This document shows positions 35,824 to 46,264 of a DNA stretch of 64,000 nucleotides, one piece after another. The notes below the pieces were generated by a model, which did no database searches, had not been told where the DNA came from, and saw only the letters and a list, made by a program, of their open reading frames with translations. Position 1 is the stretch's first letter, and each line of letters starts with the position of its first letter. Source of the stretch: Protea cynaroides (Eukaryota > Streptophyta > Magnoliopsida > Proteales > Proteaceae); contig CM053265.1 of NCBI GenBank assembly GCA_028583415.1, positions 36,806,873 through 36,870,872 of the forward strand. The letters run 5' to 3'. The translations under genes and the position numbers were made by a program.

Positions 35824-37119
35824 TTAGTCTACATGCTCATTCAATGTAATTATAACTTTAAAAGTTTTAGTCATACCTGTGACCACATCGGGTGATGCGG
35901 CCGCATCCTCGGACGTAACAGCATATACACGTCCCTGATGGAATTGCTTCTTGGGCTTAGGGCACTCCTTTGCCATATGTCCCGGTTGGTTGCAGTTAAA
36001 ACACTTCAGGACTTCAGAGTTTGGCTTTGGCTGTGGTTGAGCTGCTGGAGTAGTCCTGGTTGCAGCATTAAAATTCTGAGGACGGAAAGGCTTATATGTC
36101 TTGTTATTGCCTCCGTTGTATGAATTTCCAGCTGGCCTTTTGATGCCTCTGTTCTGAGTAAAATAACTCTCCTTCTGGCTCGATTCTATCACTCGAGCAA
36201 TCTGGACAGCTTCATTATAGATTTTCTTCTCTGAGCCCAGAACATGTTCCCTGATGCTTCCTCTCAGTCCCGTGACGAACCTATGGGTTTTGGTATCTTC
36301 TTCTTGCATGCTAGCCGGTGCAAAGAAAAACAGCTATTCGTAGCGCTGTTGATATGAGTCCACAGTCATCTGTCCCTGATATAGGCTCAGGAACTCCTTC
36401 TCCATCGAATCTCTAAAGCTCCGTGGAAAATATTTCTCAAAGAAGGCTTCTTTATAAATAGCCCAGGTCAGTAGGGCATGCTTGGTCAGTAAATATGCCT
36501 TAGTGGATTTCCACCAATGATGTGCGTCGCCCTTGAGCATGAAGGTGGCGCATAGTACTTTCTCTTCCTCTGTGATAGTCATCATGAGGAAATTTCTCCC
36601 CATCTAGTCTATCCAGTGGGCTGGCCACAACGGATCAGACGGTTTTCCGTTGAATTCTTTGGGTTTCATCTTCAAAAATCTCTCCACTAGTCGGGAGTGG
36701 TCCAGCTGATTTTGGGGGTTTGCCCCAAACATGTGGTGTGGATACTGGTAATCACCCTGTGCTGCTTCTAGAACCTGCACTGGAATCTGTGCAGCTGATT
36801 GCTGAGGTATCTGAGGGGCTGGGTGGTTACCTACCGGTGCTACACTGGCCTGTCCTGTGTGCATGGGTGCAGACTGAGTGGCTTGAAACATAATTTCCAT
36901 GGCAACCTGCATCTGAGCCTGCGCGTGTTGCATCTGCTGCAGCTGCTGTGCCAAGTTCATCACCATGGTTGTTAGCTCTGGTGGTAGAGGTGGCAAATTT
37001 GTAGGGTTTGCCGGTTCTGGATTACCCGGTGCATAGTTATTTTCTTGACTAGTCTCCTCCACGGGTGGTGGTGGTGGGACTGCATTTCGGGTCTATCGGG
37101 TTACTCTACGCCCAGACAT
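35824..37119 (-). pseudogene. gag: E2 gag
   Basis: The start ATG is at 37117-37119 (MSGRRVTR). A TAG follows after eight codons (37093-37095), and two more in-frame stops lie at about 36604-36606 and 36334-36336. Order: Pro-rich N-terminus, a Gln/Met-rich coiled-coil-like segment (about 36860-36960), a retrotransposon gag domain (WWKSTKAYLL, FEKYFPRSFRDSMEKEFL), a basic linker, and one CCHC zinc knuckle CFNCNQPGHMAKEC near 35975. About 432 codons, a normal length for Tekay gag. E3 and E4 have no counterpart. Confidence 0.9.
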
Positions 37120-37252
37120 GATTCCTTTCGGTGATTGGTGGTGCCTGAAAATTATCAAAATAGGTGAGAAGTCATTCATATTTCATGTAGGCACACTAAC
37201 CGATAATCAATTCCAATTCTAGCTCAATTTATAAAAAAATACTGTCTTTTCT

Positions 37253-37476
37253 ATGCAGGGTCGATGGTGAGGGTCGATGGTATGTCCGACCCTTGGTATC
37301 CGACCCTGGGAATAACCTATTCTTCCCAAGAGCTGAGGGTCGATGCGAGGGTCGATGGGTATCCGACCCTGAGTTCCGACCCTTGATTTTTTGTCAGATT
37401 CCCGAGAGCCGAGGGTCGATGGGAGGGTCGATTCGAGGGTCGATTGTGCTAGTCGAATTGTCCGACCCTCGGACCA
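37253..37476. promoter_or_regulatory. Array of GGGTCGA/CGACCC words upstream of the antisense gene
   Basis: Twelve copies lie within 215 bp, seven reading GGGTCGA(T) and five reading CCGACCCT, with some arranged head to head. Flanking text such as CTTCCCAAGAGCTGAGGGTC and GTCAG.TTCCCGAGAG is close to text around the same words in the LTRs. The array lies between gag (reading left from 37119) and the antisense gene (reading right from 38073), so it sits where a divergent promoter would be. Confidence 0.75.
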
Positions 37477-37626
37477 AAAATCAGATTTTTAAGGTCCGAT
37501 TTTGGGTCATATCTCACTATTCCTCCTCCGTTTCAACTCGTCTCTCCTCTCTGAGTTGCTACAGTGCTACTCTACCATTTTTTATCGGTTTGACTCCGGG
37601 TTTCAACGTCCACTTCATCCTTACAG

Positions 37627-38067
37627 GTATGTATTCCCATTTTTACCTGTTTTTAGGTTTCTATTTTTAGGTTTTCGCACGTTTAACTTGTATTTTCCAA
37701 ATTAAACTTTTTCCAACCGTAAAAATTCGATTTTTATTGGGGGCTTTTGTTATTGGTGTCTCGAGGAATGAAAGCCCTCAAAATGTTTTGAGTTTCATCG
37801 GTTGGTTATCGAGAAACTTGAAATTTTTTCTTTTTTCCCTAATTTGTCGACGTTTTCGATTTTTCTTGAATTTCTTCAAATTGGACATCGTCAGTTAAAA
37901 TTTCCTACTGCATGTGGGTTGTAGGATATGTTCAAACCTACGTAAGTCCTTTTGCCCACTTTTATGGTGAGGAATGGGCTTTATGGTCAACTTACGTCGT
38001 TATTAAATCAAGTTTCAGATTTTTATCCTATTAACTCCTTGTTTTCCTTCTCTTTCTTATTTTGCAG
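37627..38067 (+). other. Putative 5'-UTR intron of the antisense gene
   Basis: The donor CTTACAG/GTATGT at 37626/37627 and acceptor TTATTTTGCAG/ATACC at 38067/38068 match plant splice consensus. The 441-bp interval is T-rich with no long ORF and has a TATTAACT branch-like site near 38028. The acceptor lies 5 nt before the ATG at 38073. Confidence 0.55.
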
Positions 38068-38072
38068 ATACC

Positions 38073-39389
38073 ATGGCTCGTACTAAGGTACCCCGAGTTC
38101 GTGATCCCCTTCGCTTCCATTCCAATGAAACCGAGGCACGGTACGCTAACTATGCCCGTAAGAAGGTTGAGGGTGGTCGTATGGTGAACTTGGCTGAGTT
38201 AGCCGTGTTCAACGTAGAGGGAGCCTTTGGTGACATGGGGTGGCTTCCTGTCATTACATACGACGTGTGCACATGCCCGGATTTGGTGCGTCAGTTCTAT
38301 TGTAATCTCCAGGTGGTGGGGAATTACAATGACGTTGAGCATGGTCAGGAGTTGCGCATCACCAGCTACGTCAAGGGGGTAGATATCTCCTTCGACTATC
38401 GGCAGCTGGCCGACTTGTTGGGCATTCCTTATGATGGCCCCATGGTGTACTGTGCGCCTGGAGAGCCACAGTGTGTTGAGATGGAGATGAGGGCAGAGAT
38501 CGATAATCAGTTGCTCCGTCCTGATCGTTGGCAGATGAGAGCTTGTTACTTGCGTCCAGCTCCATGGGTCTTCTGTAAGATTATCCAGCATAATCTGATT
38601 CTGCAGAGTGGGCACTATGAGAGGGTTTCTCAGCTGACCCAGTTTTGGATTTATAGCATCTGCACTCGTCAGCCCGTCTGTCTTCCCTACATCACCATGC
38701 GGACTATGGTTAGTGCTACATTGTCCGGTCATAGGGGCAATCTACCCTATGGACGCATGATTACAGTTCTTCAGACCCGTCTAGGGGTTGACCTATTGGA
38801 TGAGAAGATCCAGGAGTAGACCTTCTCGTCGCCTCTAGATTGGGAGGCAATCTGCAAGATGGGTATGCAGGATGCCCAGGTTAGTGATGAGGAGAGGAAC
38901 GTGATGGTGCGCCGTCACACTCGTATCGAGATGGCTGATGCCGAGGCTACTGCTGCCGCTGCTAGAGCTCGCGTGGATCCTGTTGACGATGATGATCGTA
39001 TGTATATGGATGTCGACTCGATACCACCGCCTTCACCTACACATGCGGCTGGTGTTGGCACTTCTTCTGCGGCGGACCCTGTACCTGAGGCTGGTCCTTC
39101 GCATGTGGCGGGTCCTTCACTTCCACCTTCTGACATGATGGAGATGCTGCAGGAGATCAGTGAGGCTCAGCGCAGATCTGATCTGAGGATGGAGGAGTTG
39201 CTAGACGCCCAGCGTATGAGGGTGGATGAGCTGTTATCAGTCCAGCGGGCGACTAATAGGAGAGTAGCCGATCTTGCAGCTAGTCTCCAGACGACCCAGA
39301 CCCAGGTGGCTTGGTTGACTAGGGTCTATGCTGAGGACTATGACCGCGATCGTGAGGCCCCACCTCCTCCTTCACCTCCAGCTTCATGA
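38073..39389 (+). pseudogene. Antisense gene in family T: plant transposon-type domain plus coiled coil
   Basis: This plus-strand ORF has 438 codons before the TGA at 39387-39389 and one internal TAG (38817-38819; E5 has AAG there). Residues about 15-245 resemble the 'putative plant transposon protein' domain often seen in plant repeats: EARYANYARKKVEGGR, MGWLPV, LVRQFYCNLQV, VKGVDISFDYRQLADLLGIP. Then come an acidic DDDDRMYMD patch, a Pro/Ser-rich linker and a C-terminal coiled coil built of repeated (R)MEELLDAQR-like units. There is no transposase triad. It is antisense to gag-pol and lies between primer site and gag. The ATG context ATACCATGGC is good for plants. Function is unknown; a nuclear DNA-binding role is inference from the word arrays. 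Confidence 0.75.
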
Positions 39390-39643
39390 TTGTATTTCTT
39401 TTCTTGTACTACAGAGTAACTGTCCGGGTTGTGGACTGTACTCTGCTTTAGTTATGTATATACAGTTTGTTTCTCTCTCATTGTATGTAACTTGTTTCCC
39501 CTTTTATAGATGTATTATCCTCTTTTTAAATTTGGTCTCAATCATCACTTGTGCTTACAGTGTGTTTAAAGCTTTTACTTTTATCCTATCTCAGTTCACA
39601 ATGGTCTTGAATGTATGTTAGTTCGGCGGGCAAGGCCTGACAT
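39390..39643 (+). other. 3' flank of the antisense gene
   Basis: There is no ORF of note. The stretch is T-rich with TTGTATGTAA and TTTTAAATTT blocks that could serve plant 3'-end formation. It is conserved in E5 at 60120-60380, and the part nearest the primer site is also conserved in E3 and E4. Confidence 0.4.
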
Positions 39644-39655
39644 GCTCTGATACCA
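39644..39655 (-). other. Primer-binding site of E2
   Basis: The minus strand reads TGGTATCAGAGC, a perfect match to the initiator tRNA-Met 3' end, 3 nt from the 5' LTR. Confidence 0.95.
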
Positions 39656-39658
39656 AGT

Positions 39659-41972
39659 TGTCACACCCCAATTCCATACTATTCAGAATGGTGTGATGAA
39701 CCGCTAATAAACCAACGGTTCAACCAGGATCTCAAATAGGTTATCCCCGCGTTATCCAAACTCACGCACATCCCTAATCATAATCAGAGTAAATACACAA
39801 TAGCGGAAGTCTTATAATAACATGAACTGAGAAACTAAAATGATATTAATAATTTAATAGCAAATTATTCTGTTTTCAACTAAGACATAATTAAATATCA
39901 AATACATGTCTTAATAAATCCAATAAAGAAACCTATAAAATATCTAATCAAATACACACGAGTTGCACTCGCAAGAGGAGTCGTGTGTATCCACTTCAGC
40001 TTCAGCTTCCATCGCTGCCATCTTCCCGTATGCAAACGCATTCTCATAGTCTTCAATGGTATAACCTGCATCATCAACTAAAAATATTCAACGTCGAGGG
40101 GTGAGCACACATCACGGATCAGTGAGTAGCCAAAACAATGCAACAATAAATTTGCATGTAAAAATCAATTTATATATTTGGTCTGGTATACAAGTTTGCA
40201 GTATGCAATAGAAAGGTTTAGATAGCCAAAGGTCAAGTTTATTGACCCCGCCTCTATACACGAGTGTGTGACGTTACCCGAAGATCACGTTTATCGTCAA
40301 CTGACATGCACCCAATCATGAACATTATATAACAAAGGTTACGTTTATTGCTATATAGTGCCATACCAACACGTAAGCCCCCCGTTAGCGAGGGGCAGCA
40401 AACGGGGCTCGCAACTAACCCATCCTAATGCCAAAAAGTGTATCCAAGGCCTCACCCCAGCATCCCTCAAAATGTCCATAGAGATAGAGCTAAGGCCCCC
40501 CGGTAGAGTCAGAGACTACAAGGACCGAGACCACCTCCCCTGATACTCTACGACATAATAGTTCTGCTAAAGTAATGGTGATACGACGATGCTAATGCAC
40601 AAGACTTGAGTTAGAGATAGAGCTAAAGTGCTGAGACCCGCCAAAGGTTAACGTTTATTGACATTCTCATCACACCTCCCCTGATACTCACTCGCATCAA
40701 GTACATCAACCACACACATACAAGCACATGCCTATTCCTATCATCATCATCATCATCATCATATTATAAACAACAAAGTATACATCCATGAACAAGTAAT
40801 AGAAATATTGGATGGCATGCTGTATGCACATTACAAACATATTCGCATAGAATCAAACATGGCATAGGACTAAAGAAATAGAAAATAGTTTTTGTTATTA
40901 ACCAATTTAGTTTGGAGTTCTGGTTCCTCACCTTAGCTTGCTAATAGATACTATTCCAAGCTTTAGAATCACCTTTATAGTGTTATTGTATTGCTAGAAG
41001 CCCTAACAAAGTCGATAAAATTTTATTAGAATTTATTCAGAATTAAAAACTACTCTGTTAACTGAGGGTCGGAGGTAGGGTCGGAGTCAGGATCGACCCT
41101 GGGTGCGACCCTCCCTTAACTCTGAACTTCCCGAACACTGAGGGTCGATGGTCAGGAACACCTAGGGTCGGATGGTCATCGACCCTCGGTGCGACCCTCG
41201 GTGCACTTTGGTCAAATTCCATCTTTTAATCCATTCTCCATGTTTGGAATCCTATGACATGCTCCTACATTCCATTCTACATGCATTCCATGGTCTGAAA
41301 CCATGTATAACCCACCTAGATAGCTTTCATGCACTTTTCTATGGTTTCCCATAGAAACCTAACCATAGATTAATGGTTTGGGTTTCTCCGAAATCACACT
41401 CTCAACATTAACTTTCCTAAGGTCTGTAGAAACTCATGGAATTAGTATCCATACCTAAGAAGATTACTTTTTCTCTGAAATTCTTCTCCTTTTTGCTAAG
41501 TTCTCTTCCTTGCCTTTCTTCTTCCTCTTTTCCTTCTCCTCTCTTTCTCTCAATTTAATTAGGGTTGTGAAAGGAGTGAAAGTAGCTTAGGGATGTCCTT
41601 TAAATAGATTAGGAACATCCTAATTAAGTCCCTCTAAGATTAGGAAAGAATCCCAATCAAAAAATATAAAAATATCCTAATTTCTATATTCGGCAGAATC
41701 CGAGGGTCGATGGGAGGGTCGATGATCCCGTCGACCCTAGGGTCTTAAGCTGTCCGACCCTCCCTTCAAAACTGAGGGTCTGACTTTCTGTTTTGGAAGG
41801 TCCGACCCTACTTAGCTGGGTATGCGACCCTTCCCCTATTTTAAGTGTTTTTGGGTCGATTTGATACCTGGGATCTCGATCTCCTTCACGTCCTTGGTCC
41901 ATTTAACTCGACCATGATGGGTAAACCTGGTTCAAGGTGGTAAGACCGGGTTAGATTGACACGGGTCTTACA
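39659..41972 (-). repeat. E2 5' LTR
   Basis: 2314 bp, TGTCACACCCC...GGGTCTTACA on plus. It is colinear with 30031-32321 with scattered substitutions and a longer TCATCATC microsatellite near 40742. Both word families are present (GGTTACGTTTATTG-type and GGGTCGA-type). Confidence 0.95.
41599..41608 (-). promoter_or_regulatory. TATA box in E2 5' LTR
   Basis: The minus strand reads TCTATTTAAA within ATCTATTTAAAGGACATCCC, upstream of the CTTTCACTCCTTTCACAACC block. The same place is conserved in the E1, E4 and E5 LTRs. Confidence 0.55.
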
Positions 41973-41977
41973 GCTTT
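41973..41977. other. Target-site duplication of E2, right copy
   Basis: GCTTT follows the LTR end GTCTTACA and matches 30026-30030. Confidence 0.95.
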
Positions 41978-42989
41978 TCCAGGTAAGATTTCTTTTACTA
42001 TGAATGGTCTACTCCAATTAGGGTAAAACTTGCCCCTAGGGTCATGGATAGGTGCTCTTTGCTCCTTCAATACCAGGTCCCCGACTATCAGGTGACAAAC
42101 ACGCACCTTTTTGTTAAAGGTTGCTGCCATTCTTTGTTGGTATTTTTCACATTATCCATTGCCTTCATTATTCTTTCAACAACGAAGTTCAACTCATCAT
42201 ATCTGGATTGCAACCATTCAGCTTCTAGAATCTTGCATTCCATTAAGACTCTTAGTGATGGCACCTCTATTTGTATTGGGAGGACTGCTTCCATACCATA
42301 TACTAATGAATACGGCGTTGCCCCAGTGGATGTTCTTATGGATGTTTTGTATGCCCAGAGTGCATAAGGTAGTTTCTCTGCCCAATCAACAATAGACTCT
42401 GCCATCTTCTGGAGGATAACCTTGATATTTTTATCGGCTGCCTCTACTGCCCATTTGTCTGTGGACGATAAGGAGAGGACCGGTGCCTTTTGATGTGGAA
42501 CTTGTCACATAATTCTTGGACTCTCCCTCTGAAGTGTTGTCCTTGATATGAGATTATAGAATGAGGCATTCCATGCCGGCATATCATGTACTATTGTAGA
42601 AATTTAGCCACTTTGTTTGATGTGAGCTTGGCATATGACTGTACCTCTACCCACTTTGTGAAATAATCGATGGCGATCAAGATGAATTCATGCCCATTTA
42701 AAGATTTAGGGTGAACCTTTCTGATCACATCTATGCCCCAGGTTGAGAAGGGCCATAGAGAGCTAAGAGTATGCAACAGTACTGGAGGCACGTGTATCAG
42801 ATTAGCATGGATTTGGCACTTGTGACATTTTCTTATGAACTCTGCATAGTCTGCTTCCATTGTGTTCCAGTAATATCCCATTCTGAGAATCTTCTTTGCA
42901 AGCATTCTATCATTCATGTGAGGTCCACGTATTCCTTGATGGACTTGTTCGATGACATTTTGCGCATGTTCCTCGTTGATACAGACTAA
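41973..42989 (-). pseudogene. Tat/Ogre-like integrase, interrupted by E2
   Basis: The zinc-binding domain reads VHQGIRGPHMNDRMLAKKIL then RKCHKCQIHAN (about 42800-42960). The core has its first Asp in WGIDVIRKVHP and DYFTKWVEVQ. At the second catalytic position the usual ISD(N/G)G reads ISYQG, so the Asp is lost. A 1-nt deletion after PQTNG shifts the frame. The later part is strongly Tat-like (WAEKLPYALWAYKTSIRTST, GATPYSLVYGMEAVLPIQIE). The final GDLVLKEQRAP..KFYPNWSRPF block runs into E2 at 41973 and resumes at 30030. A stop near 42591 is also present. Confidence 0.9.
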
Positions 42990-43409
42990 CTACACTCCTT
43001 CATGGGATCTTTTGTACAGGATATCTTCGCATAATATGAACTGAGAGGCATATGGCCTAAGAGACTTCTTCTCACCTATTGTGGATTCCACTGGATACTT
43101 TCCTTCCTCGATGAAATCTATGATGGGAGCAAACCATGGTCGGCCATCGACTGTCAGTGCATTCACTTCCTCTAAGTGGACTGGTCGTACTCTTTTCTCT
43201 ACGATTAGGGGTTTGATACGTCCCATAGGATCATTTCCAATCATTGAAGCCAAGGAGGCCAATGCATCGACATACTTATTGGTATCTCTTGGGTAGTAGT
43301 TAAATTTAATTTTCTTGAACTTTCGAGCCAAGGTTATTGCACATTGTGGATAAGGTACCAGCTTCTCGTCTTTGGTTTTCCAATCCCCTCTAACTTGGTA
43401 GATTGACAC
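42990..43409 (-). pseudogene. Tat/Ogre-like RNase H, C-terminal fragment
   Basis: Visible are IYQVRGDWKTKDEKLVPYPQ, FKKIKFNYYPRDTNKYVDAL and ASLASM, the C-terminal blocks of the second RNase H of Tat/Ogre polyproteins. A linker leads to the integrase (SQFILCEDILYKRSHEGV, then an in-frame TAG). Upstream coding stops at about 43404, where the sequence becomes LTR B. The catalytic N-terminal part and all of RT, PR and gag are gone. Confidence 0.85.
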
Positions 43410-43958
43410 ATGACCCTTAGATTAGATTTTTGGTCCATGAGAGATTGGGTAAGCTTCAGGTTACGGTTATGGAAAGGGGTTAGGCACCCAAACTGCCCGA
43501 TCGAAATTGGTCTCCTATACCTTTCCTATGCCAGACTCTATCTGTTAAACTAAACCAAAGCAAGTGGTTTGATATCATTGAACCGAATCTATATCCATCA
43601 GATTGCCTACTTATTATGAAATTATTCCAAAAATCAGATTCACCATAGTAGTTCAGGTGTAATTAAAGTTTATGATTGTAATTTATGCTTGTGCATGATT
43701 AAGTTCATTATTCAAGTTGAAGTTTATGCTTGAAAGGATGAGAAACCCTATGGGTTAAAATCTGGATAGTCCATACGAACCGATAGATAGTCCTAGTGGA
43801 TCTATGGATAACCCTATTTGGGTCAAAATGTGGATAATCTATTCTGGGTTGAAATGGATAATCCTTTCGGGGTGGGAATGTAGATAACCCTATTTAGGTC
43901 AAAATGAGGATAACCTTATTTGGGTCAAAATATGGATGGATATCATAGTGGATCTATG

Positions 43959-43963
43959 GATAG
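43959..43963. other. Target-site duplication of E4, left copy
   Basis: GATAG is repeated at 53510-53514. The uninterrupted paralogue in LTR A (about 23200) reads CTATGGATAGTCCGAGTGG, the empty site. Confidence 0.95.
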
Positions 43964-46253
43964 TGTCACACCCCAATTCCACACTGTTCAGAATGGGGTG
44001 ATGAACCGCCAAATAACCAACGGTTCAACCAGGATCTCTAATAGGCTATCCCCGCGTTATCCAAAGTTTACACGCATCCACAATCATAATCAGAGTAATA
44101 CACAATAGCAGAAAATTTATAAATAATATGAACTGAGAACTAGAATGATACCCATAAATAATATCAAATTATTTTGTGTTTAACTAAGACATAAATATTT
44201 AAATACCAAATACATGTCTTATAAATCCAATGAAGAAACCTACAAAAAATATCTAATCGAATACACACGAGTTGCACTCGCAAGAGGAGTCGTGTGTATC
44301 GTCTTCAGCTCCAACTTCCATAGCTGCTACAGTTCCGTATGCCGATGCGTTCATATAATCTTCAACAGTATATCCTGCATCATCAACTAAAAATATTCGA
44401 CGTCGAGGGGTGAGCATACAACACGGCTCAGTGAGTAGCCAAAACAATGCAACAATACATATGCATGCAAAAAGTCAATTCATATCTTTGGTCTTGGTTT
44501 ATAGTTTGCAATGTGCAATAGAAAGGTTGGGAGATCAAAGGTTAACGGTTATTGATACCGCCTCTATCCACAGGGTGTGGAAGCCCGCCCGAAGGTTAAC
44601 GGTTATCGTCGTCCCCATCCACCCTACCATAACATTATACAACAAAGGTTAACGGTTATTGCTATATAATGCTATACCAACACGTAAGCCCCTGTTAGCG
44701 AGGGCTTGCAAACTGGGCTCGCTACTAATCAATCCTAATGCCAAACAGTGTATCCAAGGCCTCACCCCAACATCCCTCAGAACATCCATAGAGATAGAGC
44801 TAAGGCCACCCGGTAGAGTCAGAGACTACAAGGACCGAGACCACCTCCCCTGATGCTCTACGACATAATAGTTCTGCTAAGGTAATGGCGATACGACGAT
44901 GCCAATGCACCAGACTTGAGTTAGAGATAGAGCTAAAGTGCTGAGACCCGCCAAAGGTTAACATTTATTGACGTTCTCATCACACCTCCCCTGATACTCG
45001 CTCGCATCAAGCACATCAACCACACACATACATGCACATGCCTATTCCTATCATCATCATCATCATCATGTTATAAACAATAAAGTAAATATGCATGAAC
45101 AAGTAATAGAAATATTGGATGGCATGTTGTATGCACATTACAAACATATTCGCATAGAATCAAACATGGCATAGGACTCAAGAAATAGAAAACATTTTAT
45201 TATTAACCAATTTAGTTTGGGGTTAAGGTTCCTCACCTTGTCTTGCTAAAGATATTTTTCCAAGCTTTAGAATCACCTTTATAATGCTATTATATTGCTA
45301 GCAAACCTAACAAAGTCGATAGAATTTAATTAGAATTAATTCAGAATTTAAAACCATTCTGTCAACTGAGGGTCGATGCTAGGGTCGATGCTAGGGTCGA
45401 TAGGTCTATCGACCCTCCCTCCATTCTGAACTTCCCGAATGCTGAGGGTCGGATGGTCTATCGACCCTCGGTGCGACCCTCGGTGCACTTTGGTCCAATC
45501 TCCACTTTTAATCCATTCTTCATGTTTGGGGTCCTATGGTTTGCTTCCTACATTCATTCAACAGTCATTCTATGGTCTAGAACCATGTATAAACCATCTA
45601 AATAGTTTTCGTGCATCCTCCTATGGTTTTCCATGAAAGCCTAACCATGGATGGATGGTTTGGGTTTCTCCAAAATCCTACACTCAACCATATCTAACCT
45701 AAGGTCTGTAGAAACTCATGGAATTAGTATCCATACCTGAGAAGATTAGTTTTCTTTGCAATTTCTTCCCCTTTTTGCTAAGCCTTCTTCCTAGCTTTCT
45801 TTCTTCCTCTTTGCCTTCTTGTCTCATTCTCTCAATTCAATTAGGGTTGTGAAAGGAGTGAAAGTGGCTTAGGAACGTCCTTTAAATAGGCTAGGAATGT
45901 CCTATAATACTCCCATTGAAATTAGGAAAGAATCCCATCCGAAAATTAGGAAATTTCCTAATTTCAGTTTTCGTCAGAAATCAAGGGTCGATGGGAGGGT
46001 CGATGATCCCGTCGACCCTAGGGTCTTAAGTTGTCCGACCCTCCCTTCAATACTGAGGGTCTGACTTTCTGTTTTGGGAGGTCCGACACTGCTTCACTCG
46101 GTGTGCGACCCTCCCCTAGAATTAAGTGTTTTTTGGTCGATTTCGTACCTGGGATCTCGATCTCCTTCATGCCCTTGGTCCAATTGACTCGACCATGATG
46201 GGTAAACCTGGTTTAAGATGGTAAGACCGGGTTAAATTGACACGGGTCTTACA
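43964..46253 (-). repeat. E4 3' LTR
   Basis: 2290 bp. The recurring word here is mostly GGTTAACGGTTATTG (44536-44554, 44591-44610, 44643-44661; variant at 44952-44970), with G where E2 has T at one position in most copies. GGGTCGA/TCGACCC clusters lie at 45366-45485 and 45985-46110. Short ORFs read on either strand are repeat shadows. Confidence 0.95.
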
Positions 46254-46264
46254 ACTCCCCCCAA
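46254..46264 (-). other. Polypurine tract of E4
   Basis: The minus strand reads TTGGGGGGAGT directly before the 3' LTR start, identical to E2. Confidence 0.85.

Larger units (their letters stand above)
30031..41972 (-). mobile_element. Family-T element E2, Tekay-like chromovirus with antisense gene (11,942 bp)
   Basis: Minus-strand order is: 5' LTR (39659-41972), primer site, 2.5-kb leader containing an oppositely oriented gene, gag (37119-35824), protease, RT, RNase H, integrase, chromodomain-like tail (to about 32344), purine tract, 3' LTR (30031-32321). A GCTTT target duplication flanks it. The RT, INT and C-terminal motifs are those of the Tekay/Del chromovirus clade. All coding parts have stops, so it is not autonomous now, but it is the most complete family-T member in the window. 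Confidence 0.95.

Noticed and set aside
38199..38732. 177-codon minus ORF opposite the antisense gene
   Set aside because: It is the complement of the better-supported plus-strand frame, which has domain similarity and an E5 counterpart.
39640..39660. Possible tRNA-Met gene fragments (CTCTGATACCA) at several sites
   Set aside because: Only the 12-13 nt complementary to the tRNA 3' end are present, always next to an LTR. They are primer-binding sites.
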